A stretch of DNA of 9,788 nucleotides from UBA4735 sp036569845 (lineage in GTDB: Bacteria; Chloroflexota; Limnocylindria; P2-11E): assembly GCA_036569845.1 (NCBI GenBank), contig DATCPY010000150.1:1-9788 (forward strand). Reading direction: 5' to 3'. Below are positions 1 to 6,088 of this stretch, in pieces. The notes beneath the pieces are model-generated. The model saw only the letters and a program-made list of their open reading frames with translations, was not told where the DNA came from and did no database searches. The translations under genes were made by a program, and so were the position numbers. Position 1 is the stretch's first letter. Each line of letters starts with the position of its first letter.

Positions 1-303
1 GCTTCGCACGGGCACGTCTTCACTTCGAGCTGCTCGTTTAATGAGACGACTGATCTACAGCCAACACCCGTGGAGCGCGTTCACCCGGGACGGGCGAGCG
101 GGCAATCCTCCGTCCCAGGGGCGCTGCACGGCGTGCGCTCATCGGGGCCGAGGCTTGGACCTGATTGGGCAACGTCGCGCGGCGTGACCGCGAGTCGTGC
201 GGGGCCATGATGAGACCGCAAGGTAAATGGGCCCACCCTGGCCGACACCTGCCGATCACCGCCAGATCTCGAGGGTATCCCTCCGGTCAGTATCCTCGGC
301 GAG
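1..303. other. Leader region with no convincing gene
   Basis: No reading frame here looks like a protein. Open frames on both strands are arginine-rich shadows that run into the downstream lipoprotein gene. The one thing of note is the frame from base 3 to a TAA at 39-41, which reads FARARLHFELLV and could be the last residues of a plus-strand gene starting outside the window. It is too short to identify. The rest (42-303) shows no RNA gene or strong terminator hairpin that I can recognise. Confidence 0.4.
291..296 (+). promoter_or_regulatory. Possible -10 box (TATCCT) of the S41 lipoprotein gene
   Basis: TATCCT ends 7 bases before the ATG at 304. A -10 element at this distance would give a leaderless or nearly leaderless transcript, and no Shine-Dalgarno sequence stands at a proper distance from this ATG, which agrees with that. 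No convincing -35 hexamer lies 16-18 bases upstream, so the call is weak. Confidence 0.25.
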
Positions 304-1428
304 ATGCGCCGAACGCTCTCCGTCGTCGCCACCGTCACGATCGCCCTGGTCGGCTGCGTGCCCGCCGCGACGACCGCCAATTCGCCCGGGCCGCAGAAGA
401 CCGGCGACTTCAAGCAGTCGAAGCTGGACATCGCGTACTCCTATCTGTCCGATATTTCGGTGCACAACCCGACCTCGAAGCAGCTCCTTGCGGGTGCGCT
501 CGACGCCATGAAGAAGGAGGCGAGGAGCAGCGGCGGCTCAGACGAGGTGGCGACGCCCGACTTCACGGCGGACACGGACACCAACCTGGCCGACTTCAAG
601 AAGTTCGCGGCCGCCGCGGGTGCGCTCGCGCTGAAGAACCCGCAGCTGTCGGCCGACCGGCTGGCCGAGGTCGGCGTCGTCGGGATGATGCGGGCCGACC
701 CGGACTGCCACACCTACTACTTGGACGGCAAAGGCGGGTTGATCCAGTCGCGACCCGAGGCCTTAAAGGGCGCGGCACCGCAGCTCCCGGGCGGCGGCAC
801 GTTCCTGCAACAGCAGCCCGACCAGGCGGGACTGCAGGCGAAGCTGCTGGACGGCGGGATCGCGTACCTCAGCTTTCGCACGTTCGAGGTCACCGGCACC
901 TACCGGGTCACCGACGCGGTGAAGGCCGTGCTCGACAAGGCCGTCGCGGCGGGCGCGACGGCCTGGCTCTTCGACCTCCGGGCGAACGTCGGCGGGAACG
1001 GGGCGGACACGATGTCGAGCTGGTTCCTCAACGGCGAGAACACCCTCAAGGCCGCAGTGAAGAACGGCAACGCCGGGACCCAGAGCGCGAACAAGGACCT
1101 CCGCCTCGGCCCCGCGTACCAGCTCCCGATCGCGATCATCCTCAACGACCGGACCTTCTCGTCGCCGGAGGTCCTCGCCGCGGGCCTCAAGGAGAACAAG
1201 CGCGCGACGATCGTCGGCGCGCGGTCGGCCGGCTGCCTCGGCGCAACGAACGGCGCGCCGCTCGGCAGCGACGGCTCTGAACTTTACGTCGTCCAAGAGG
1301 AGTTCGTCGGCGCGATCACCGGCACGAAGTACAACAATGTCGGCATCGAGCCCGACATGCCAGCGGACGACGCCTCGGCCATCGCAGCGGCGACCAAGGT
1401 CCTCCTCGGCCAGATCGCAGGCAAGTGA
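304..1428 (+). CDS. S41-family peptidase-like lipoprotein lacking a PDZ domain and the usual catalytic Lys
   Basis: This 374-residue protein is probably anchored to the outer face of the cell membrane. Residues 1-18 form a lipoprotein signal (Arg-Arg, a hydrophobic run, then LVGC with Cys18 as lipidation site). Residues 40-140 resemble the helical N-terminal part of tail-specific proteases and end in DCHTYYLD, like the family's D-x-HT-x-Y motif. The S41 core follows: GGIAYLSFRTF (184-194), DLRANVGGNG (224-233), NDRTFSSPE (281-289) and GIEPDMP (347-353). Aligning with E. coli Prc, whose Ser452 and Lys477 are 25 residues apart, puts the nucleophile at Ser286 and a Cys (Cys311, in SAGCLG) at the Lys position. 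Only about 40 residues separate the N-terminal part from the core, so the PDZ domain of CtpA/Prc proteins is absent. It may use the His-type S41 mechanism (His136 is a candidate) or be inactive. The stop overlaps the next gene's start. Confidence 0.85.
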   Translation: MRRTLSVVATVTIALVGCVPAATTANSPGPQKTGDFKQSKLDIAYSYLSDISVHNPTSKQLLAGALDAMKKEARSSGGSDEVATPDFTADTDTNLADFKKFAAAAGALALKNPQLSADRLAEVGVVGMMRADPDCHTYYLDGKGGLIQSRPEALKGAAPQLPGGGTFLQQQPDQAGLQAKLLDGGIAYLSFRTFEVTGTYRVTDAVKAVLDKAVAAGATAWLFDLRANVGGNGADTMSSWFLNGENTLKAAVKNGNAGTQSANKDLRLGPAYQLPIAIILNDRTFSSPEVLAAGLKENKRATIVGARSAGCLGATNGAPLGSDGSELYVVQEEFVGAITGTKYNNVGIEPDMPADDASAIAAATKVLLGQIAGK

Positions 1429-1979
1429 GGCGCGCGCCTCCGCCGAACGATCACGGAGCTCGAGTCCCACCGACCCCCACCGTGCACGTTCGGCGGATCC
1501 GTTTCGACGAATGGGAGGCCCTCCGCGAGCTGCGCCTGCGCGCACTTGCCGACTCGCCGCTGGCCTTCGGCTCGACGCTCGCCGCCGAGCGCGACCAGCC
1601 GGCCGAGTTCTGGCAGAACCACGCCCGTCGGGGCGCAGTCGACGGTAGCCGGGCGACCTACGTCGTCGTCGACGAGCGCGGCGCGTTGCGCGGGCTCGCG
1701 ACCGGCGCCGTGGATAAGGACGCGACCAGCCTCGCGCATCTCTACTCGATGTACGTCGATCCGCCGCTGCGCCGCGGCGGTTTCGGTCGACAGCTGGTCG
1801 CACTCATCTGCGACTGGGCGCGCGCAGGCGGGATGCATCGCGTGATCTTGAACGTGACCGAGCCGAACGCCGGGGCTATCCGCTTCTATGAGTCCTGTGG
1901 TTTCGTGCCGACCGGTCGAAAGCAGCCCCTGTCACATACACCATCGCTGCTCGAGGTCGAGATGGGACGGGAACTGTAG
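1425..1979 (+). CDS. GNAT-family N-acetyltransferase
   Basis: This protein of up to 184 residues transfers an acetyl group from acetyl-CoA to an unidentified amine. The acetyl-CoA pyrophosphate loop (motif A, R-x-x-G-x-G) is RRGGFG at 116-121. It follows the strand LYSMYVDP and precedes a helix, and NAGAIRFYESCGFVPTGR (148-165) is the typical C-terminal GNAT segment. The N-terminal part (HVRRIRFDEWEALRELRLRA, 21-40) is the usual beta1-alpha1. The GTG at 1425 overlaps the upstream stop by 4 bases (GTGA), which suggests translational coupling. The in-frame GTG at 1482 would remove 19 unstructured Pro-rich residues and fits the family better, but it has no well-placed ribosome site. The substrate cannot be told from the sequence, and its link to the peptidase gene is only the overlap. 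Confidence 0.9.
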   Translation: MRRAPPPNDHGARVPPTPTVHVRRIRFDEWEALRELRLRALADSPLAFGSTLAAERDQPAEFWQNHARRGAVDGSRATYVVVDERGALRGLATGAVDKDATSLAHLYSMYVDPPLRRGGFGRQLVALICDWARAGGMHRVILNVTEPNAGAIRFYESCGFVPTGRKQPLSHTPSLLEVEMGREL

Positions 1980-2184
1980 GCAGCCGCGCCGCACTCCAAG
2001 ACAACTGAGCGCATTTCACTGTGAGTCAGCCGCCCGAGAAGGCAGGCGGCCAGCCGCGTCGGCAAATGGTTCGCGATCCTCGTTACGAGACTGCTGTGAC
2101 CGACCCGCAGAATCCCGAGCAAAAGGCCACGTGTCGAAGGTCAGCGCTCGAACTACCGATCACCAGAAATCCCAGGAAAAGCGG
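1980..2184. other. Intergenic region between the GNAT gene and the tRNA-Phe remnant
   Basis: No frame here looks coding; the long plus-strand frame that crosses it reads through the GNAT gene, the tRNA remnant and the antisense of the MetF-like gene, and is spurious. GCCGCC at 2029-2034 and GGCGGC at 2045-2050 can form a 6-bp hairpin that might end transcription between these converging genes. No T-run follows on either strand, so I do not call it a terminator. Confidence 0.4.
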
Positions 2185-2229
2185 CTGTGCCGAGGGCCAG
2201 ACTTGAACCGGCGACACATGGCTCTTCAG
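2185..2229 (-). repeat. Detached 3' half of tRNA-Phe (putative att-site copy)
   Basis: This 45-bp block matches 3244-3288 in the same orientation at 42 of 45 positions. The differences are at 2195, 2199 and 2222. It covers the tRNA-Phe 3' half from the anticodon loop through the variable region, T arm, acceptor 3' strand and discriminator base; similarity stops sharply at the 5' side of the anticodon loop. A 3' half of this kind, 1,059 bp downstream of an intact tRNA, is the standard footprint of site-specific integration into a tRNA gene. All three changes still allow pairing within a tRNA, so it looks like a genuine tRNA end rather than random decay. Confidence 0.85.
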
Positions 2230-3177
2230 CTACCCGGTCTCAAGAGTCTCCCTGAGAAGGTGAAAGAGTTCGACGCTCGCGTCGATCTCGTCGCGGAAGA
2301 TCGACACGCTTTCGACGTTCACGCCAATCGGTATGCGGTCGCGGTATGGTTCATCGAGTATCCGCAGCAGGATTTCGCGGCAAATCGCGATCGACCTGCT
2401 CAGGGGACTTGGTCCACCCAGGATGGCCTCCTCCGTCTCGGCGGCGATCGCCACGCCAAGCCATCGCAGGAACGCCATCGTCTTCGCGCGTCCACACGGT
2501 GCGAACGTGAGACTGATCGGCCACGGTTCAACCCCGACTTCACGGCAGTCACGTAGGTAGTCACGAAGCAACCGCACGGTCGGCCCGGCGTGGTAGACCG
2601 CCTGCGAGATGAAGAACCGGCACCCCGCAGTCCCTTTCGCGAGGAGTCGCGCGGCTTCGCTGCGTCCCTCGGTGTGCCGCTCGGCGATCGCAACGCCGCC
2701 CACGATGAATCCCGCTGGATGTTCAGCGGCCATGCGGATCGCGTGCGTGAGCGCGAGTGGGTAAGCGACCCCGGATGTCGGCCGCCCGACCACTGAGAGA
2801 TAACGCGTGCCGTACTCCTGCGCCGTTTCCGACAACCACGCACTCCAGCCGTCCTCGTCGAGGTCCCCCAAGCTCTTGTACGTGACAGCTCTCACACCGC
2901 TGCTCTGCCCCAGGAGTCGCGCGTAGTCGCGCGGATCGACCGTAGTCACGAACGGGAACGGCCGCGGCACCTCGGTCCGACCTGTCTCGTCTTGAATGTC
3001 GTAGACGAGGATTGCGTCAAGAGGCAAGGTGCCCAACCTGTTCGTCAAGCGACTCGCTGCGACTCGAACATCAGCGTCCGATGTGCCTAATCGTGGTGGG
3101 GTCGTGCCGTACGTCAGCCTCATCAACGCGCTCTGGTCCTCATGCGCCAGCACGAGACTATTGCCATGACCGCACAT
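2230..3177 (-). CDS. MetF-like (methylenetetrahydrofolate reductase superfamily) protein
   Basis: This 315-residue protein has the TIM-barrel pattern of the 5,10-methylenetetrahydrofolate reductase superfamily, in a divergent subgroup. Signature segments are RLTYGTTPPRLGT near the N-terminus, LVYDIQDETGRTEVPRPFPF (57-76), GGVAIAERH, which corresponds to the A-x-x-PE-x-H strand of MetF, then LLAKGTAGCRFFISQAVY, matching the K-x-x-AGA-x-F-x-x-TQ segment. Near the end, GVNVESVSIF sits where MetF has its HFYTLN segment. Members of this subgroup are usually annotated MetF-like, but I know of no proven substrate. ATG at 3177 has GAGGGG 9 bases upstream (3187-3192). A later ATG at 3123 starts exactly at the conserved RLTYGTTPP and is an alternative. 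The gene lies between two copies of the tRNA-Phe 3' half, and its TAG stop (2230-2232) touches the distal copy. A hand-counted 60-base sample (2281-2340) is 58% GC, against 72% at 5521-5580, which fits foreign origin. Confidence 0.85.
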   Translation of the reverse strand: MCGHGNSLVLAHEDQSALMRLTYGTTPPRLGTSDADVRVAASRLTNRLGTLPLDAILVYDIQDETGRTEVPRPFPFVTTVDPRDYARLLGQSSGVRAVTYKSLGDLDEDGWSAWLSETAQEYGTRYLSVVGRPTSGVAYPLALTHAIRMAAEHPAGFIVGGVAIAERHTEGRSEAARLLAKGTAGCRFFISQAVYHAGPTVRLLRDYLRDCREVGVEPWPISLTFAPCGRAKTMAFLRWLGVAIAAETEEAILGGPSPLSRSIAICREILLRILDEPYRDRIPIGVNVESVSIFRDEIDASVELFHLLRETLETG

Positions 3178-3246
3178 TGGTTCACGCCCCTCGCCGGGTC
3201 AGCGCGGACGCATGCCTTTCTCGTATTCGCTAGGAAACTGCCTCTG

Positions 3247-3319
3247 TGCCGAGAGCCGGACTTGAACCGGCGACACATGGTTCTTCAGACCATTGCTCTA
3301 CCAGCTGAGCTACCTCGGC
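3247..3319 (-). tRNA. tRNA-Phe: tRNA-Phe (GAA)
   Basis: The minus strand folds into a complete 73-nt cloverleaf. The acceptor is GCCGAGG paired with TCTCGGC, with one G-U at the inner end. The D arm is GCTC/GAGC with loop AGCTGGTA, the anticodon stem ATGGT/ACCAT carries loop CTGAAGA (anticodon GAA), and the T stem GCCGG/CCGGC carries loop TTCAAGT. The discriminator base is A. The 3' CCA is not encoded, so it must be added after transcription. Its 3' half is repeated at 2185-2229, so the present gene may be a hybrid made when an element integrated. The antisense of this tRNA encodes the DLNRRHM string often mis-annotated as a protein. Confidence 0.97.
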
Positions 3320-3328
3320 GGATTCCCT

Positions 3329-3334
3329 ATTTTA
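3329..3334 (-). promoter_or_regulatory. -10 box (TAAAAT) of the tRNA-Phe gene
   Basis: On the minus strand TAAAAT lies 9 bases before the first base of the tRNA, a normal distance for a stable-RNA promoter, and it is an AT-rich island in GC-rich DNA. The -35 region is not clear: TTGGTC occurs, but with a 23-bp spacer. With no obvious terminator between the tRNA and the MetF-like gene 69 bases downstream, this promoter may also transcribe that gene. Confidence 0.55.
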
Positions 3335-3517
3335 CGGGTCGCGACGTCGGTCCGGGCGACCAATGTTCACGTGACCATTTGCTCCCAACGCCGACGGTCG
3401 TCTGATCCGCGGTCCATGCTCTAGCGCATTACACACACGACCACCCTCCTCTCTCCGGTCATCACCCAGCGGCGTCAGCTCGCGCGGATCGTCGCGCGGG
3501 AGAGCGCCGAGACGCTC

Positions 3518-4297
3518 GTGGGTCGCCCCGCCGGCTTCCGCGTCGAAGTCGTCGGCCGACTCATGCGACCGGTCGCGAGCCGCGTCGCAGGCCGCTTCGT
3601 CACGTACGATCGCGCGCTCGGCGAAGGCGGAATGGGGCAGGGCGCGGCCTGGATCGTCGACAACGCGACCAGCGGGCTCGCGATCGAGGGGCGCGAGCAC
3701 CTGCCGGACCGCGGCCCGCTGCTCGTGGTGGCCAACCATCCGGGGCTGTCTGACGCGGTCGCCATCCTTGCGGCGCTCGGCCGCGAGGACGCCTGGATCG
3801 TCACGGCCAACTACCCGTTCCTGCGCGCGCTCCGCCTCGCGAGCCGGCGCTTCCTCTTCGTCTCGGACGACCGCTCCCGCCGTGTGTCGGCCGTTCGCCG
3901 CATCGTCTCGGCACTCCGCCGCGGTGAGACCGTCGTGGTCTTCCCGGCCGGCGGGCTCGAGCTCGATCCGGCCCTGTCGCGCGTCGCGGCCCTCGCCTCC
4001 CTGGCGACGTGGTCCCGCAGCATCGACCTGCTCGCGCGACTTTCGCGCGACACGCTCGTGATCCCGGTGGCGGTCCGCGGGGTGGTGTCGCGCTCCGCGT
4101 TCGACCATCCGCTGGCGAGGCGCCGTGACGGGCTGAAAGAGCGGCAGCGCATGGCGACCTTGCTGCAGCTCGCGCTGCCCGCGTACCGCGCGGACCGCGT
4201 GCACCTCGCGTTCGGCGCGCCGATCCCATCCGCCGGTACGAGCGATGTCCACGCGGCGGTCCTCGAGGCGATGCGGACGCTCATCGGTCCGGCGTGA
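3518..4297 (+). CDS. PlsC-type 1-acylglycerol-phosphate acyltransferase-like protein
   Basis: This 259-residue protein has the lysophospholipid acyltransferase pattern and probably acylates a glycerophosphate-like or lipid acceptor at the inner membrane face. The catalytic H-x4-D motif is NHPGLSD with His74 and Asp79. Motif II is replaced by the region RRFLFVSDDRSRR, motif III is VVFPAGGLELD (141-150; FPAG instead of FPEG), and motif IV is VIPVAVRG (181-188). There is no clear transmembrane helix. GTG at 3518 is the first ordinary start, but the frame stays open to a TAG at 3422-3424, and the upstream codons read as a plausible helix (ITQRRQLARIVARESAETLV). The true start may therefore be an unusual codon such as ATT 3428. 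The FPAG change removes the acidic residue of motif III, so substrate preference may differ. It ends 47 bp from the convergent folB-like gene. Confidence 0.85.
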   Translation: MGRPAGFRVEVVGRLMRPVASRVAGRFVTYDRALGEGGMGQGAAWIVDNATSGLAIEGREHLPDRGPLLVVANHPGLSDAVAILAALGREDAWIVTANYPFLRALRLASRRFLFVSDDRSRRVSAVRRIVSALRRGETVVVFPAGGLELDPALSRVAALASLATWSRSIDLLARLSRDTLVIPVAVRGVVSRSAFDHPLARRRDGLKERQRMATLLQLALPAYRADRVHLAFGAPIPSAGTSDVHAAVLEAMRTLIGPA

Positions 4298-4344
4298 AGG
4301 TCGCGGCGATGTCGCGCGTCTTGCGATCCACGAGCCGTGAGCGG

Positions 4345-4704
4345 CTAGCGCGAGAGCGTGAGCTCCACCCCTTCGGCTGCCGCGCCGAGTCCGCTCGGTT
4401 CGGGCTTCTCGACCCGTACCTGGACCTCGGTGACGCGCTCGAACCGCTGAAGCAGCGCGCGCGCCACGTCGGACGTCATCCGCTCGAGCAGCGTTCGTGG
4501 TCGGCGGGCGACCTCCTCGCGGACGACGGACGCGACCTCGGCGATGTCGAGGGCGGCGGCGAGCTCGTCGCGGCGGACCGCATCCGCGATGTCAACCGAT
4601 AACGCGACGTCGACCAGGTACTCATTCGCCTGCTGCTGATCGATCGGCGTGGGTCCCTGGCGGCCCTGACACCGCAGGCCCCGAATGATGATGCGGCCGG
4701 GCAT
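4345..4704 (-). CDS. folB: Dihydroneopterin aldolase (FolB)-like protein with altered catalytic residues
   Basis: At 119 residues it has the normal FolB length and order. IIIRGLRCQG (5-14) is strand 1, NEYLVDVALSVDIADA (27-42) is strand 2, LDIAEVASVVREEV (52-65) is the helix, LLERMTSDVARALL (72-85) contains the substrate-binding Glu, and VQVRVEKPEPSGL (94-106) is the KP-containing strand. Canonical FolB makes 6-hydroxymethyl-dihydropterin for folate. Here several conserved positions differ: the Gly-Tyr-His-Gly turn is GRQG, the conserved Glu seems to be Asp22, and the catalytic Tyr of the D-Y motif is Ile54. Glu74 and the Lys-Pro pair are kept. It may be a weakly active, changed or structural pterin-binding member. 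ATG 4704 gives the right length, but GGAG touches the ATG, so spacing is poor. The stop codon lies in a small hairpin (AGCCG/CGGCT, 4333-4346) between converging genes. It is divergent from the GTP cyclohydrolase fusion, which suggests a shared pterin or pyrimidine theme. Confidence 0.8.
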   Translation of the reverse strand: MPGRIIIRGLRCQGRQGPTPIDQQQANEYLVDVALSVDIADAVRRDELAAALDIAEVASVVREEVARRPRTLLERMTSDVARALLQRFERVTEVQVRVEKPEPSGLGAAAEGVELTLSR

Positions 4705-4777
4705 CTCCTTCACCGCCCGGCCAGCCGATCTGCGACCCGAACCGCACGTGGCATACATATGGCACCGTATCTGTTGG
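4705..4777. promoter_or_regulatory. Divergent promoter region between the folB-like gene and the GTP cyclohydrolase operon
   Basis: These 73 bp must hold the promoters of both divergent units. The only AT-rich stretch is around 4753-4775. TGGCA occurs twice (4749-4753 and 4760-4764), 11 bp apart, so both copies face the same side of the helix. CACGTG (4745-4750) and CATATG (4757-4762) are palindromes in the same stretch. TATCTG at 4768-4773 could be a -10 for the plus strand but lies only 4 bases from the ATG. The space is too short for an FMN riboswitch and shows no RFN-type conserved boxes. Confidence 0.4.
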
Positions 4778-6088
4778 ATGGATGACGTGCTGATCGACTC
4801 GCCCGTAGACGCCGCTCGCGCCGACGCCTTCCTGCCCACACGCTGGGGCGACTTCCGATTGAGCGTCTTCCGTTTCGACGGCACCGAGGTCGTCGCGCTC
4901 GCGCGCGGCGACGTGGACGACGCGGCACCGGTGCTCGTCCGCCTCCACTCCGAATGCCTCACCGGGGACGTGCTCGGTTCGCTGCGCTGCGACTGCGGCG
5001 AACAGCTGCGTGCCGCCCTCGCCATGATCGGAGCGGCCGAGCGCGGCGTCCTCCTGTACCTCGACCATGAGGGGCGAGGCATCGGCCTCTTCAACAAGGT
5101 GCGCGCGTACGGCCTGCAGGATCGCGGGCTCGACACGGTCGACGCGAATGTCGAGCTCGGCCTTCCGGTCGACGCACGTGATTACTCGGCCGCCGCGGCG
5201 GTGCTGCAGGAGCTCGGCGTCCGGTCGGTGCGCCTCATCACCAACAACCCTGCCAAGATCCGTGGGCTCGAGCTGCACGGCGTCACGGTGACCGAGCGCG
5301 TCGCGCTCGAGACGCTTCCCAATGACGTGAACGCACCCTACCTCCGGACGAAGGCGTCGCGGATGGGCCACCTGCTCGATGGGCTGCCCGATCCGCGTGA
5401 CCTTGAGTCGGCGGTGATCCCGGCGGAGCGTCCGCTCGTGACGGTGCACTACGCGCAGACGATCGACGGGCGCATCGCGTCGCGCACCGGCGACGCGCGT
5501 TGGGTCAGCGGCGAGCGGTCGTTGCGTCTCGCGCACGAGCTGCGTGCCGCGCATGACGCCGTGCTCGTCGGCATCGGCACGGTCCTTGCCGACGACCCGA
5601 AGCTCACCGTGCGGCTGGTCGCGGGCGAGTCGCCGCTGCGCATCGTGGTCGACAGCCGGCTTCGGACGCCGCCCGACGCGAACGTCCTGGTGACATCGGA
5701 CGCGCGAACGATCGTCGCGACGACGGCGCTCGCGTCCGACGCGCGCGCGGCGGCCATCCGCGCGCGCGGCGCGGACGTGCTCCGCGTCAAGGCGGACGCG
5801 AACGGCCAAGTGGACCTGCGCGACCTCCTCGCCCGCCTGCGCGCCGACGGCATCCGCACCCTATTGGTGGAGGGAGGCCGGGGCATCATCACCACGGCGC
5901 TGCGCGAGCGACTGGTCGATCGGCTCACGGTCTGCATCGCCCCGAAGGTGATCGGCGAGGGGATCGCGGCGGTGGGCGATCTGCACATCGACCGGCTCCG
6001 CGACGCGATCACGTTCGAGCGAGCGGGTTTCATCGCCTGCGGCGGCGACGTCGTCTTCTACGGCGAGCCCGCCGGACAGGCGGAGTGA
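4778..6088 (+). CDS. ribA: GTP cyclohydrolase II fused to RibD-type reductase domain
   Basis: This 436-residue protein has two domains. Residues 15-202 are GTP cyclohydrolase II, which opens the GTP imidazole ring to give 2,5-diamino-6-ribosylamino-pyrimidinone phosphate. HSECLTGDVLGSLRCDCG holds the zinc ligands Cys60, Cys71 and Cys73. DHEGRGIGLFNKVRAYGLQD carries the catalytic Glu and Tyr111, and ARDY has Arg134, spaced from Tyr111 as Tyr105 and Arg128 are in E. coli. LITNNPAK (153-160) and ER (173-174) follow. Residues 219-430 are a RibD C-terminal reductase (DHFR-like fold): VTVHYAQTIDGRIA (221-234), RWVSGE, DAVLVGIGTVLADDPKLTVR (260-279) and TLLVEGGRGI (361-370). The reductase reduces the ribose side chain to ribityl with NADPH. 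The deaminase domain found in usual RibD and the ribB domain of RibBA are both absent. I chose ATG 4778 because it begins just before the conserved domain. The next gene overlaps the stop by 4 bases. Confidence 0.92.
   Translation: MDDVLIDSPVDAARADAFLPTRWGDFRLSVFRFDGTEVVALARGDVDDAAPVLVRLHSECLTGDVLGSLRCDCGEQLRAALAMIGAAERGVLLYLDHEGRGIGLFNKVRAYGLQDRGLDTVDANVELGLPVDARDYSAAAAVLQELGVRSVRLITNNPAKIRGLELHGVTVTERVALETLPNDVNAPYLRTKASRMGHLLDGLPDPRDLESAVIPAERPLVTVHYAQTIDGRIASRTGDARWVSGERSLRLAHELRAAHDAVLVGIGTVLADDPKLTVRLVAGESPLRIVVDSRLRTPPDANVLVTSDARTIVATTALASDARAAAIRARGADVLRVKADANGQVDLRDLLARLRADGIRTLLVEGGRGIITTALRERLVDRLTVCIAPKVIGEGIAAVGDLHIDRLRDAITFERAGFIACGGDVVFYGEPAGQAE

Noticed and set aside
165..1280. 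371-residue plus-strand frame overlapping the S41 lipoprotein
   Set aside because: It is an out-of-frame reading with arginine- and glycine-rich low-complexity protein and no domain; the 304 frame has a lipoprotein signal and S41 motifs.
763..1803. 346-residue minus-strand frame
   Set aside because: Arginine/alanine-rich antisense shadow of the S41 and GNAT genes, with no motif.
2029..2050. Rho-independent terminator
   Set aside because: The GC hairpin has no T-run on either strand.
1888..2556. Plus-strand frame containing PDLNRRHM
   Set aside because: This string is the antisense translation of the tRNA-Phe 3' half. The frame runs through unrelated pieces.
2230..3246. Integrase or excisionase gene inside the tRNA-flanked unit
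   Set aside because: All six frames were considered; only the MetF-like frame has sensible protein sequence.
3142..3405. Plus-strand frame containing EPDLNRRHMVLQ
   Set aside because: A well-known false protein produced by translating the antisense of a tRNA gene.
3332..4252. 306-residue minus-strand frame
   Set aside because: Antisense of the acyltransferase, which has clear catalytic motifs; the shadow is Arg/Asp/Glu-rich without a fold.
4705..4777. FMN riboswitch upstream of the GTP cyclohydrolase fusion
   Set aside because: The spacer is only 73 bp and shows none of the conserved RFN boxes.
4622..5809. 395-residue minus-strand frame
   Set aside because: Antisense shadow of the GTP cyclohydrolase fusion. 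Long open shadows are expected in GC-rich DNA.
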